From Streptomyces sp. NRRL S-455 (lineage in GTDB: Bacteria > Actinomycetota > Actinomycetes > Streptomycetales > Streptomycetaceae): a DNA stretch of 64,000 bases. Location of the stretch: assembly GCF_000717875.1 (NCBI RefSeq), contig NZ_JOCT01000010.1, positions 62,001-126,000 of the forward strand, in the 5' to 3' direction. The notes under the pieces are model-generated. The model was not told where the DNA came from. It saw only the letters and a list, made by a program, of their open reading frames with translations, and did not search any database. Every line of letters starts with the position of its first letter. Positions within the stretch are counted from its first letter, which is position 1. The translations under genes and the position numbers were made by a program. This document shows positions 54,887 through 63,041 of this stretch, piece by piece.

Positions 54887-56395
54887 TTGGTGCCCTATCA
54901 CAAGCGCACCAAGCCACTTGGGCGAATCATTGACATGGCACTTCTCATGGACACGTGGTGGGTCATGGAGACGCGTGAGCGGACCGGAATGCGAGCGGAG
55001 ACACGTGAGGAAGGCGGCCCTTCATTCAGTCGTACCTGGCTGGACATGATCGCCCTCAGGCCGGTGACACGCCATGAGCGGGTCGCGGTGCGAAGCCCCG
55101 GTGCGGCCAACGCCCTGCGCATCGTCGAAGAGGCGCTTGTGCACACGGGGGCGGGTGGGGCCCGGAGCGTTCCCTCCGCAGGTGCCTTGTTCCCGTACGA
55201 CATCCTCATCGTCACCACAGAGGCAGCCAGCGGCACCTCCCGGCCCGTGATCTATAGAGTCGATCTCGCCCAGGCGGTCTGCATCAGGCTCCCCCTCACT
55301 GTCATGCGCACCGTGGAGCTCCATCGTGCGCTGGCCCACGGACAGAGCCCCGATGCCGTCGACCACATCGTGGTGCTGGCCAGGCCATGGTTGTCCATGC
55401 GCAAGTACGGTCCGCGCGGCTACCTCTATACCCATCTCGACGCTGGTCACGCCGCCACGAACCTGCTCGGCACCGCGCTCGGGAGAGGTGATGCGGCGCT
55501 GCGGCTGCGCGTCCCGCGTCCCGCGGTCCGAGCCGTCATCGACGACTTCCTGCCCTATCGGGAGGTCCACTCGGTGATCACGATCGCAGCGCCCACGGGA
55601 GACTCCACGGAGTTATCCGTCCTGGACCAGTCCCGCGGCACGCCCGCCGACTCGCACGGGGACCTGGAGCACTTCTGCTGGTCACAGATCCCCGCGGCAC
55701 TGCCGGACGGAGGTGACCTGCCCGCCGCAGTGGAACTGGCCCCGGTCGTCGCACCCGGCGACAGACTGGCTTCCTCGTCGAGGATCGGACGCCACGAGTG
55801 GCGCCGTCTGACACAGTTGCGCTACTCCTGCAAGGCGTTCGCGCCGGAGGATCAGCCCCCCTCGGCGGTGGCACGCACCATGAGCGTGCTCAGTACCGCC
55901 CTGCCGACGGACCTGCGGCGCCTGAACGGTGAGCGGGATGGCGGCGTGAGAATCTCCCTGATCATCGGCCCTGGGGCGAATGTGGGCGCCTGCCGGGAGA
56001 AGTTCCCCAGCGGCGACGTGAGGCTGGTGGTCTCCGACGTCGTCGGCGACCGCGACGCGATCACCCGGCTCTGCTTCGGCCAGCGGCACATCGGGGATGC
56101 CCAGGCCCTCGTCCTCTTCCACATCCCCAGGGAGCGCGTGCTTCTGGATGGCCACCCGCAGGTGTTGCGGGATGCGCTCTTCCGGGCCTCGGCCGCCGCC
56201 CAGCTGATCTATCTGGGTGCGGCCCGCAACTCGGTGGCGGTGACGGCTGTGGGCGGTTTCGACGGGCCTGGCCTGCGCGACGTGGCCGGCATCGGGGACG
56301 ACGAAGAAGTGGTGTACCTCATGGCCCTCGGCGTCGATGCGGAGGGCGGCCACAAGATCGACCGGCTGGCCGCCGCCCATGCGCACGGTGAATAG
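54887..56395 (+). CDS. SagB-type dehydrogenase (double nitroreductase-fold)
   Basis: A 502-residue FMN protein with two nitroreductase-like halves. The first has RSVPSAGALFPYDILIVTTE and GPRGYLYTHLDAGHAATNLL. The second has LRYSCKAFAPEDQPPS (the R-x-S-x-x-F motif) and AAQLIYLGAARNSVAVTAVG followed by GGFDGPGLRDVAGIGDDEEV, a standard SagB-type ending. Such proteins oxidise azolines to azoles in RiPP and NRPS pathways or act as dehydrogenases on carrier-bound substrates. With an adenylation enzyme and carrier protein directly downstream, its substrate is probably a thioester intermediate. The GTG at 54887 follows GAGGAG; an ATG at 54935 is an alternative. First gene of the cluster. Confidence 0.82.
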   Translation: MVPYHKRTKPLGRIIDMALLMDTWWVMETRERTGMRAETREEGGPSFSRTWLDMIALRPVTRHERVAVRSPGAANALRIVEEALVHTGAGGARSVPSAGALFPYDILIVTTEAASGTSRPVIYRVDLAQAVCIRLPLTVMRTVELHRALAHGQSPDAVDHIVVLARPWLSMRKYGPRGYLYTHLDAGHAATNLLGTALGRGDAALRLRVPRPAVRAVIDDFLPYREVHSVITIAAPTGDSTELSVLDQSRGTPADSHGDLEHFCWSQIPAALPDGGDLPAAVELAPVVAPGDRLASSSRIGRHEWRRLTQLRYSCKAFAPEDQPPSAVARTMSVLSTALPTDLRRLNGERDGGVRISLIIGPGANVGACREKFPSGDVRLVVSDVVGDRDAITRLCFGQRHIGDAQALVLFHIPRERVLLDGHPQVLRDALFRASAAAQLIYLGAARNSVAVTAVGGFDGPGLRDVAGIGDDEEVVYLMALGVDAEGGHKIDRLAAAHAHGE

Positions 56396-56447
56396 CGGGA
56401 CCAGTGGGAGCCGGCAGGGCGACGCACGGATACGGGAAACAGGGTTC

Positions 56448-57947
56448 ATGAGTGTGCTGAAGGACGTACTGGTCAGGCAATTCGCCGCCCATGCCGACCG
56501 GGTGGCGGTCGGCGACGCGAGCGGGAGCCTGACCTATCGCGAACTCGGCGCCGCCGCAGAGCGGTTCGCCGCGACGATCGACATGTGGTGGAAAGCGGGC
56601 GGTTCTGTCGGTGACGCGGCCGACGGCGACCGTGTCCGTGTCGCTGTCTACGCGGCGAACTCCGCCCGCTACATAGCGACGTACACCGGACTGCTCCATG
56701 CCGGCATGGTGCCCTTCCTGTTGGACCCGGCCCTGGGCGCCGAGGAGATAACCACCGTCGTGGCGGAATGCGGCATCGACGCCTTCGTCCATGACCGCGA
56801 GCTGCCGGGTGAGTTCGCCCAATGCGATACGACAACGATCGGCGGCCTGCGGGTGACCCGGGTCTCCGCCGGATCCGACCGACCCCGTCCAGCCCTCCTC
56901 GGGACCACGGAGGTCTGCCGGTTCACCTCCGGCTCCACCGGATCCCCGAGCTGTATCGAGTTCTCTGGTACCGCGGTGCACAACGCAGCGAAGGCCTGGC
57001 GGGAGGCGACCGGACTGAGCGAAGGGGAGCGGGTGCTCTGCTTCGCGGGGCTCTTCAACGGGCTGGCCTTCAACACCTCGCTGTTGCCCGCCTTTCTCGC
57101 GGGCGCATCTCTGTGGGTGCCGTCCGGTCTGCCGAGCTCCGGCCACGTCATCCGGTTCCTGAAGCAGGTCACGCCGACACGGCTCACCGGTTTCCCGGCC
57201 CTGTACGAGTCGCTGCTGCGGCGGGACGCCGACATCCCCGAGCTCGCCGATCTGCGTAGTGCGCTGTCCTCGGCGGCGCCGCTGAAGGCGGAGACCGCAC
57301 GCGCGCTGCGAGAGCGCTTCTCCCTGTCGGTGTGCAACTACTACGGGGTCGCCGAGGCGGGGCCGCTCACCTACGACCCCGAACCCGGTCCGGACCGAGG
57401 TGTGGGTTACCCGCTGCCCGGAGTCGAGTTCGCCTTCGGCGGCGGGGCAGACAGCGCCGGCGACGAGAGCATGGCGGGGGAGATCCGGGTTCGCAGCTCC
57501 TCCATGGGATCTCGGTATCTGAATGCCCCCGGCGTTCTGGAGGGCCGCCTCGACGCGGACGGCTTCTACCGCACCGGGGACGGAGGCCTGCTGGAGAGCG
57601 GCCGACTGGTGCTGAAGGGGCGGGTGGGCAAGGCCATCAACCTCGGCGGGCGCAAGATCGACCCGGCGGAGGTCCGCGCCGTCCTGGCGGAGTGCGGGGC
57701 GACGGAATCCGCTGTCTTCTCCGTGGACAAGCGCAACGGAGATCCCATGCTCGTGGCGGTGGTGGCCGGTTCGGAGGGCCTGACCGGGGAGCAGCTGCGG
57801 GCCCGGTGCCTGCGACGCCTCGCCGCCTACAAGGTGCCCGAGCGGTTCCTGGTCGTAGACCGACTTCCCAAGACGAGCCTCGGCAAGCCCCGGCTCAGCG
57901 CGGCGCGGCAGCTCTTCGCCGAGACGCAGGACGGGCCGACCATCTGA
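56448..57947 (+). CDS. Stand-alone adenylation enzyme (AMP-binding)
   Basis: A 499-residue ANL-family adenylate-forming enzyme. The phosphate-binding loop A3 is CRFTSGSTGSPSCIEF (about 158-173), the TGD loop A7 is FYRTGDGGLLESGRLV, and the catalytic lysine lies in the A10 motif RLPKTSLGKPRLSAARQLF near the end. There is no condensation or carrier domain. It activates an acid (fatty, aryl or amino acid; specificity not deduced) with ATP and presumably loads the carrier protein encoded next. The ATG at 56448 follows GGGAAACAGGG. It lies 52 bases after the SagB-type gene and is almost certainly cotranscribed with it. Confidence 0.85.
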   Translation: MSVLKDVLVRQFAAHADRVAVGDASGSLTYRELGAAAERFAATIDMWWKAGGSVGDAADGDRVRVAVYAANSARYIATYTGLLHAGMVPFLLDPALGAEEITTVVAECGIDAFVHDRELPGEFAQCDTTTIGGLRVTRVSAGSDRPRPALLGTTEVCRFTSGSTGSPSCIEFSGTAVHNAAKAWREATGLSEGERVLCFAGLFNGLAFNTSLLPAFLAGASLWVPSGLPSSGHVIRFLKQVTPTRLTGFPALYESLLRRDADIPELADLRSALSSAAPLKAETARALRERFSLSVCNYYGVAEAGPLTYDPEPGPDRGVGYPLPGVEFAFGGGADSAGDESMAGEIRVRSSSMGSRYLNAPGVLEGRLDADGFYRTGDGGLLESGRLVLKGRVGKAINLGGRKIDPAEVRAVLAECGATESAVFSVDKRNGDPMLVAVVAGSEGLTGEQLRARCLRRLAAYKVPERFLVVDRLPKTSLGKPRLSAARQLFAETQDGPTI

Positions 57948-58017
57948 CACGGCCGGGATCCGTCGCTCGGCACCACTCCACGTTTTCCTGTTCCCTGCAG
58001 AACTGAAGGAGATCCCG

Positions 58018-58290
58018 ATGTCCAACCACCAACTGCTCATGGAGCGCACGGCGAAGCTCGTGGCGACGGCCAGCGAAGGCGTCGTGAGCGAGGCGCAGGC
58101 GCTCCAGAGTGGCGTCACCCTCACCGAGCAGGGCCTGACCTCGCTCGCCTACCTCCGGCTGATCGACGCCGTGGAGACGGAGTTCGGCGTCTACATCGAC
58201 CTGGAGGAGGACACGGGCTTCCTCCAGTCCGTCGAAGGGCTGGTGACTTACATGGTCGAGCAGGGTGTGAGCGCGACCAGCGAGGCCTGA
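58018..58290 (+). CDS. Acyl/peptidyl carrier protein
   Basis: A 90-residue free-standing carrier protein. The prosthetic-group loop is LTEQGLTSLAYLRLIDAVET, with the phosphopantetheine serine in GLTSL (usually GxDSL or GGHSL); the FGVYIDLEEDTGFLQSVEGL tail is typical of helix III. It would tether the substrate activated by the preceding adenylation enzyme for oxidation by the SagB-type protein or the LLM monooxygenase. The ATG at 58018 has GAAGGAGATCCC upstream, one of the best sites in the window. A hairpin at 58314-58336 separates it from the aldolase gene. Confidence 0.88.
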   Translation: MSNHQLLMERTAKLVATASEGVVSEAQALQSGVTLTEQGLTSLAYLRLIDAVETEFGVYIDLEEDTGFLQSVEGLVTYMVEQGVSATSEA

Positions 58291-58313
58291 GCCGTACCGA
58301 ACCCGCGGCTGGA

Positions 58314-58336
58314 GCCCAGGCAGCCGACGCCTGGGC
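58314..58336. promoter_or_regulatory. Hairpin between carrier protein and aldolase genes
   Basis: GCCCAGGC and GCCTGGGC form a perfect 8-bp stem around a 7-base loop in the 102-base gap. It is too weak for a typical terminator here and may attenuate or stabilise the transcript so that the carrier protein is made in higher amounts. Confidence 0.4.
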
Positions 58337-58392
58337 AGCGCTGGTCGCCTATCCGGACCGGGTGCCCCATTTCACTTGCCGAAGGAGACCTG

Positions 58393-59160
58393 ATGACAGC
58401 GGATACGTCCGTCGACCTGCCCCCTATCGTCCAGCGACTGCGGATCCAGGTGGCGATCGCGGCACGTTCGCTGTCGATCGGCGGTCACGACGACTTCAAC
58501 CAGGGGCAGGTGTCAGCCCGGGTGCCCGGGTCCGACCACATGCTCATCAAGGGAGCACTCAAGGGGTTCGACGAGTGCGCACCGGAGGACGTGATCGTCG
58601 CTCCGCTGGACCCGGACGCACCGGCGCCCGCCATGGCGCCGCCGGAACTGCCCCTGCACCAAGCGGTGTACGAGGCACGCCCGGATGTCCACGCCATCGT
58701 CCACAGCCACGCGCCCTACACCCTGGTCTTCGGAGCGACCGACCTGGCACTGCGGCCCGTGTCGCACGACGGCGCGTACTTCGAGGACCGCCTCGACCGG
58801 TTCACGATGACCAGCAACACCATTCTCGACATCGAGACCGCCCGCGGCGTGGCCAAGGCGCTCGGCGCCAATCCCGCAGCCCTGCTCCGTAACCACGGGG
58901 GCGTCATCGTCGGGAAGTCCATCCGCCACGCCACCGTGCACGCGCATACTCTGGAGCGCGCGTGCCGCCTCCAGTTGATCGCCGAGCAGGTCCCCGGGGG
59001 TTACCACACGTCGACGCCCGATGACGTCTGGGCCAAGCGCGAATTCATCTACGGTGACCTGGCGGTCCGCTCCTATTGGGACTACGCCGTCGGCCAGGTG
59101 CACCGCACATGGCCGGAGGCCGCGGTCTGGAGTGTGCGCAAGCTTGCGCGTCCTTCCTGA
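58393..59160 (+). CDS. Class II aldolase/adducin-family enzyme
   Basis: 255 residues of the class II aldolase/adducin (RhaD/FucA-like) fold, which uses a divalent metal. FNQGQVSARVPGSDHMLIKG, then VHAIVHSHAPYTLVFGAT with the histidine metal ligands, and AALLRNHGGVIVGKSIRHAT with a third histidine, match the group. In sugar metabolism it would cleave or form a C-C bond; inside this cluster it could do the same on a carrier-bound or free intermediate, or a related isomerisation or decarboxylation. The ATG at 58393 follows GAAGGAGACC. Its role in the pathway is inferred from position only. Confidence 0.82.
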   Translation: MTADTSVDLPPIVQRLRIQVAIAARSLSIGGHDDFNQGQVSARVPGSDHMLIKGALKGFDECAPEDVIVAPLDPDAPAPAMAPPELPLHQAVYEARPDVHAIVHSHAPYTLVFGATDLALRPVSHDGAYFEDRLDRFTMTSNTILDIETARGVAKALGANPAALLRNHGGVIVGKSIRHATVHAHTLERACRLQLIAEQVPGGYHTSTPDDVWAKREFIYGDLAVRSYWDYAVGQVHRTWPEAAVWSVRKLARPS

Positions 59161-59201
59161 GTATCACGCCCGCCCCGCCGCAGCAGAGGAGAACGACCCG
59201 C

Positions 59202-60458
59202 GTGGACAACACGACCGAACCGGACGCTCAGTCGGACGAGTCGCCCGCAGGCGTCCCTGCCGCACAGTCCGTGGCGACCGAGGGCGGTCGCAACACCCGA
59301 AACCTGGCTCTCCTGACGGGATGTCAATTCCTCTTCTACATGGGAGTGGGTGTCGACCTGACGCTGACCGCGATCGTGGGCCTCTCGCTGGCCCCGACCG
59401 CAGGGCTGGCGACGCTGCCGCTGACCCTCATGGGAGTGGTCGCCATGATCTCCAACTTCTCCGCGGGCCTGCTCAGCACCCGGTTCGGTCACCGCAAGGT
59501 GCTGATCACGGGGGCGGTGCTCGCCGTCGTGGGCGGCCTGGTCTCCATGCGGGGCATCGAGGCGGGCAACTTCGCCGTGCTCTGCCTCGGTACCGCCATC
59601 GTCGGCGCCTACAAGGCGACGGGTGGCTACTTCCGCTATCTGGCCGCAGACACAGCGCCCCCCGGCCGGCGTGAGCGTTCCATCAGCATCCTGCTGTGCG
59701 GCGGTGTGGTTGCGGCGATAGCGGGGCCCCTGGCGGCGACCGCCTGCAGCGGCCTGCTCAGCACCCGGTACGCGGGCTCCTACTTGCTGGTCTCGGTGCT
59801 CGCAGCCGGTGTGATCCCGCTGGTCCTGGCCATCAGGGAGAACGCCAAGGGCACGTCCGGTCCCAAGGAGCACGTCGAGGCCGTACGGATCCGGGTCGCG
59901 GTCAAGACCGCGGATTTCCGTACCGCCTACGCCGTCATTACGGTGGCGGGCAGCATCATGACCCTGCTGATGGCGGCCGGTCCTCTCGGCAGCGCGCACG
60001 CCGGGCACTCCGAGGCGCAGGGCGCGATGGTCATCCAGTGGCACATGGCGGGCATGTATGCCCCGTCGCTCTTCAGTGGCTGGCTGAACACCGCACTGGG
60101 CGCACGCCGTACCGCGATCCTCGGCTCCGCGATCCTCGCGTCAGGCGGCCTGGTGGGCGCGGCGAGCACGAGCCTCGCGGCCTTCGTCGTATCGCTGGGG
60201 CTGATCGGTGTGGGCTGGAACTTCCTCTACGTGGCGGGAAGCTCCTACGTGGTTCGCTGCTACCCGCCCGGCGCGGGAGGCCGGGTCCAGGCCGTGGTCG
60301 AGGGCGGTACCGGAATCTTCGTCACCATGTCCTCGCTCTCGTCCAGCATCCTTTTCGCCAGCCTGGGCTGGCAGGTGCTGAGCACGCTCGCGGCCCTGCC
60401 GCCGCTGGCGCTCTGTCTCTGGCTGGCCGTTCGCTCCGACGGCGAACGGCCGGAGTGA
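59202..60458 (+). CDS. MFS transporter
   Basis: A 418-residue major facilitator with about 12 membrane helices; FSAGLLSTRFGHRKVLITGA carries the cytoplasmic loop motif between helices 2 and 3. LPLTLMGVVAMISN and GSSYVVRCYPPGAGGRVQA are other recognisable loops. Drug/metabolite export is the default for such a transporter in a biosynthetic cluster, so it probably exports the product or a precursor. The GTG at 59202 follows AGAGGAGAA. It lies 41 bases after the aldolase gene. Confidence 0.85.
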   Translation: MDNTTEPDAQSDESPAGVPAAQSVATEGGRNTRNLALLTGCQFLFYMGVGVDLTLTAIVGLSLAPTAGLATLPLTLMGVVAMISNFSAGLLSTRFGHRKVLITGAVLAVVGGLVSMRGIEAGNFAVLCLGTAIVGAYKATGGYFRYLAADTAPPGRRERSISILLCGGVVAAIAGPLAATACSGLLSTRYAGSYLLVSVLAAGVIPLVLAIRENAKGTSGPKEHVEAVRIRVAVKTADFRTAYAVITVAGSIMTLLMAAGPLGSAHAGHSEAQGAMVIQWHMAGMYAPSLFSGWLNTALGARRTAILGSAILASGGLVGAASTSLAAFVVSLGLIGVGWNFLYVAGSSYVVRCYPPGAGGRVQAVVEGGTGIFVTMSSLSSSILFASLGWQVLSTLAALPPLALCLWLAVRSDGERPE

Positions 60459-60556
60459 CATCGGACGGAGTAGTCATCTCCGCCGCAGTGAAGCAGCGCC
60501 GCCCGTCGTCCGTCGTCCCGGCCGGGCGGCCTCCGCACGTCAAGGAAGGAAGCATC

Positions 60557-61576
60557 ATGCTTCGACGTCGCTTCGACGTCTACGGCACGGCCCTCTCGCC
60601 GCACCCGCGCGAGGGGGCGCCTCTCCCCCTCATCGGTGAGCTCGCCGGGCTGGCGGAGCAGCACGCGGTGGATGGGTTGCTCGCGTTCTACAACCATCAG
60701 AACCTCGATCCCTGGGCTGTCGCGGGGGCGGTGCTCCAACAGACCAAGACCGTCGTCCCGCTGGTCGCGCTGCAGCCGTACGCCATACCGCCTTTCACCG
60801 CCGCCAAGATGATCCATAGCCTGACCCGCCTGTACGGGCGCCGGGTGGACGTCAACGTGATCACTGGCGCGGCCCAGGAAGAGCTGGGCCAGGTATGCGA
60901 ATCCCTCGACCACGACGAGCGCTACGAGCGGGCCGTCGAGTACATCGCGGTGCTGCGTGCCCTGCTCGCCACGGACGAACCGCTCGTCCACGAGGGGAGG
61001 TTCTACCGGTACCAGGGGCTGCGGACGTACTCGCGGCTGGATCCGGTGGACCGCCCGCGCGTCTTCGTCGCGGGTTCTTCTCCCGCCGCCCAGCGGGCCG
61101 CCGCCGTGGCCGACATCGCCATCACCCATCCCGAGCCGGTCGACACCTTCGCCCGCACGTTTCTGCAGTCGCCGCCCCGGGCGGGCGCCGCCGGTCCTGC
61201 GATCGGCATCCGCGTCGGCCTGGTCGCCAGGGAGACGGACGACGAGGCATGGGAGGCCGCCAGGACCCTGTACCCGTCGGACCGGCTAGCGCAGCTCAAA
61301 ACGGTGATGCGCAAGAAGTCGGAGTCGGACTGGAGCAGGCGGCTGGCGACTCTCGCCACCGACGGCGATGTCTACGACGAGGTGTACTGGACCGGCGCCT
61401 ACCGCGCCGACAAGGGTACGATGCCGCTCCTCGTGGGCAGCTACCGCCGGGTGGCCGACTACCTCGACCGGTATCTCGAGCTCGGTGTGAGCACGGTGCT
61501 GCTGGGCGGCCTGCTCACCGAGGAGGACTTCCGCCACACCGCGGTGGTGATCTCCGACCTGAAGAGCCGGGAGTAG
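60557..61576 (+). CDS. LLM-class flavin-dependent monooxygenase
   Basis: A 339-residue luciferase-like monooxygenase. GLAEQHAVDGLLAFYNHQNL near the start, the ALQPYAIPPFTAAKMIHSLT segment, RLYGRRVDVNVITGAAQEEL and RPRVFVAGSSPAAQRAAAVA resemble the SsuD-like branch of the family. It would oxygenate a substrate using reduced FMN or F420. The ATG at 60557 follows AAGGAAGGAAGC. It is the last gene of this run; a 25-bp-stem terminator follows, then the converging condensation-domain gene. Confidence 0.85.
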   Translation: MLRRRFDVYGTALSPHPREGAPLPLIGELAGLAEQHAVDGLLAFYNHQNLDPWAVAGAVLQQTKTVVPLVALQPYAIPPFTAAKMIHSLTRLYGRRVDVNVITGAAQEELGQVCESLDHDERYERAVEYIAVLRALLATDEPLVHEGRFYRYQGLRTYSRLDPVDRPRVFVAGSSPAAQRAAAVADIAITHPEPVDTFARTFLQSPPRAGAAGPAIGIRVGLVARETDDEAWEAARTLYPSDRLAQLKTVMRKKSESDWSRRLATLATDGDVYDEVYWTGAYRADKGTMPLLVGSYRRVADYLDRYLELGVSTVLLGGLLTEEDFRHTAVVISDLKSRE

Positions 61577-61608
61577 CCGGCCGACCCGCGCGTATGCCTG
61601 GGCAGTCG

Positions 61609-61664
61609 GCAGGCCCCGGTGCGTGAGCCGGAAGGACACTTCCGGCTCACGCACCGGGGCCTGC
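61609..61664. terminator. Strong bidirectional terminator, 25-bp stem
   Basis: GCAGGCCCCGGTGCGTGAGC (first 20 of 25 bases) and the reverse-complementary 25 bases at 61640-61664 form a perfect stem around a 6-base loop. It separates the two converging halves of the biosynthetic cluster. Confidence 0.9.
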
Positions 61665-61688
61665 TCGCGCGTGCTGTCGAGCAAGGGG

Positions 61689-63041
61689 TCAGCGGTCGGC
61701 GAGCTCACCCGCGACGGTCGCAGTGAGCTCGCCCACGAGTGCGTCGGTGCGCTCATGGGCCAGACGCAGAACGGTGTCGATCGCCGGGAGCAATGAGCGG
61801 GCAAGCTTCGGCGCGACATACGCCGTGTCGGCGCGCACCGCGAACTGCAGCAGCTCCTGGTCGCCCGCGACGGCGATCCCGCACCGGCCGCCCTGGTACG
61901 GCCACCACGGAAGCGGACGGACCGCATGGTCCTTGCCCGGATCGGGCTGCGCCGGGTGATCCATCACGGCGGGAAAGCCGCCCCGAACGTCGTTGAACGT
62001 GCACGTGGCCCCCAGCACCTCGTCCGCCGACCGGCCGGTGCCCCGCAGCGCGCTGTCGAGCGCCGCGGGCGACCAGAGCGCGCTGCTGTACGCGCGCAAC
62101 GACCTGCGGCGGACCTGTCCGACGGCGTCGCCGAATCTCTGGTCCGGGTTCAGGTCGACCGTCATCGGGCCCAGTTGCGCCAGCACGCCCAGATAGTCCT
62201 CGGTGTCGGACCGGTGCCGGTTGGAGGTGACCACCTGGAGCGGGAGCGACCGCAGCCCGAGGTGCGAGCCCAGTGCGACGGACACCGCCGCCAGCAGCAC
62301 GGCCGACGCGTCCGTGCCCAGTACGGCGGTCAGCTCCTCCAGTCTGGTGGCCGCCGGCCTGGAGGTGAGCGTCTCCTGGATGATGCCCCCCGCTCCGGGT
62401 TCTGGCCGCCGGGCGACGAACGGGAGGTCCGCACCGGCCAGGGCGCGCAGCCATGCGGTCGTCGAGCGCTCCGCTGCCTGCGCGAGCCGGTCACCGGCCT
62501 CCGCCTCGGCCTGGTCCTTCGGCTGGGGCGGAGGCCCCTGCCGCGGCTCGTCGAGATGGCTCAGCAGGACCCGCACGCTGGACGCGTCGACGGCCAGATG
62601 CGAGATGGCCCAGATCAGCTGCCGGGGCCTGCCCTCCTCGACGACGACGGCTGCCGCGAACGGCAGCTTGCCGTTGCCGATCATCGGCAGCGCCCGCAGC
62701 CGCGCCGCATGGCCCGCGAAGTCGCTCTCGTCTGTGGCCTCGATGATCTCCACCGGGAACTCGCCGCGACCGCGCACGCGCTGGCGCAGCCGGCCGTCCG
62801 CACCCTCCCTGACGTCGGTACGCAGCCCTTCGTACCGGGAGACGGTCGAGCCGAGCAGCTGGAAGACGTCCGCCAGACTCCAGCCCTCGGGCACCGTCCA
62901 CACGGGAGCGACATTGCGGTACCAGGACGTGCAGTCGTATCTCTTCAGGCTGTCCCAGAAGCCCTGTTGCCCCCAGGTGGCAGGCCCCTCCCAGTCCCCG
63001 GATCCCGAGAACGGGACCGCCTTCATGCCGTGGTGATTCAT
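61689..63041 (-). CDS. Stand-alone NRPS-type condensation domain protein
   Basis: A 450-residue condensation-fold protein. GFWDSLKRYDCTSWYRNVAP opens it; the active-site motif reads ISHLAVDASSVR in place of HHxxxDG, keeping the second His and the Asp but losing the first His and the Gly. Later TSNRHRSDTEDYLGVLAQLG and PMTVDLNPDQRFGDAVGQVR correspond to the NRxRPE/VGxFxNTxPxR region. Stand-alone C proteins can join amines or alcohols to carrier-bound acyl groups; the changed motif may mean altered chemistry or a structural role. It directly follows the LLM gene: the stop TAG is immediately followed by this ATG. Confidence 0.8.
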   Translation of the reverse strand: MNHHGMKAVPFSGSGDWEGPATWGQQGFWDSLKRYDCTSWYRNVAPVWTVPEGWSLADVFQLLGSTVSRYEGLRTDVREGADGRLRQRVRGRGEFPVEIIEATDESDFAGHAARLRALPMIGNGKLPFAAAVVVEEGRPRQLIWAISHLAVDASSVRVLLSHLDEPRQGPPPQPKDQAEAEAGDRLAQAAERSTTAWLRALAGADLPFVARRPEPGAGGIIQETLTSRPAATRLEELTAVLGTDASAVLLAAVSVALGSHLGLRSLPLQVVTSNRHRSDTEDYLGVLAQLGPMTVDLNPDQRFGDAVGQVRRRSLRAYSSALWSPAALDSALRGTGRSADEVLGATCTFNDVRGGFPAVMDHPAQPDPGKDHAVRPLPWWPYQGGRCGIAVAGDQELLQFAVRADTAYVAPKLARSLLPAIDTVLRLAHERTDALVGELTATVAGELADR

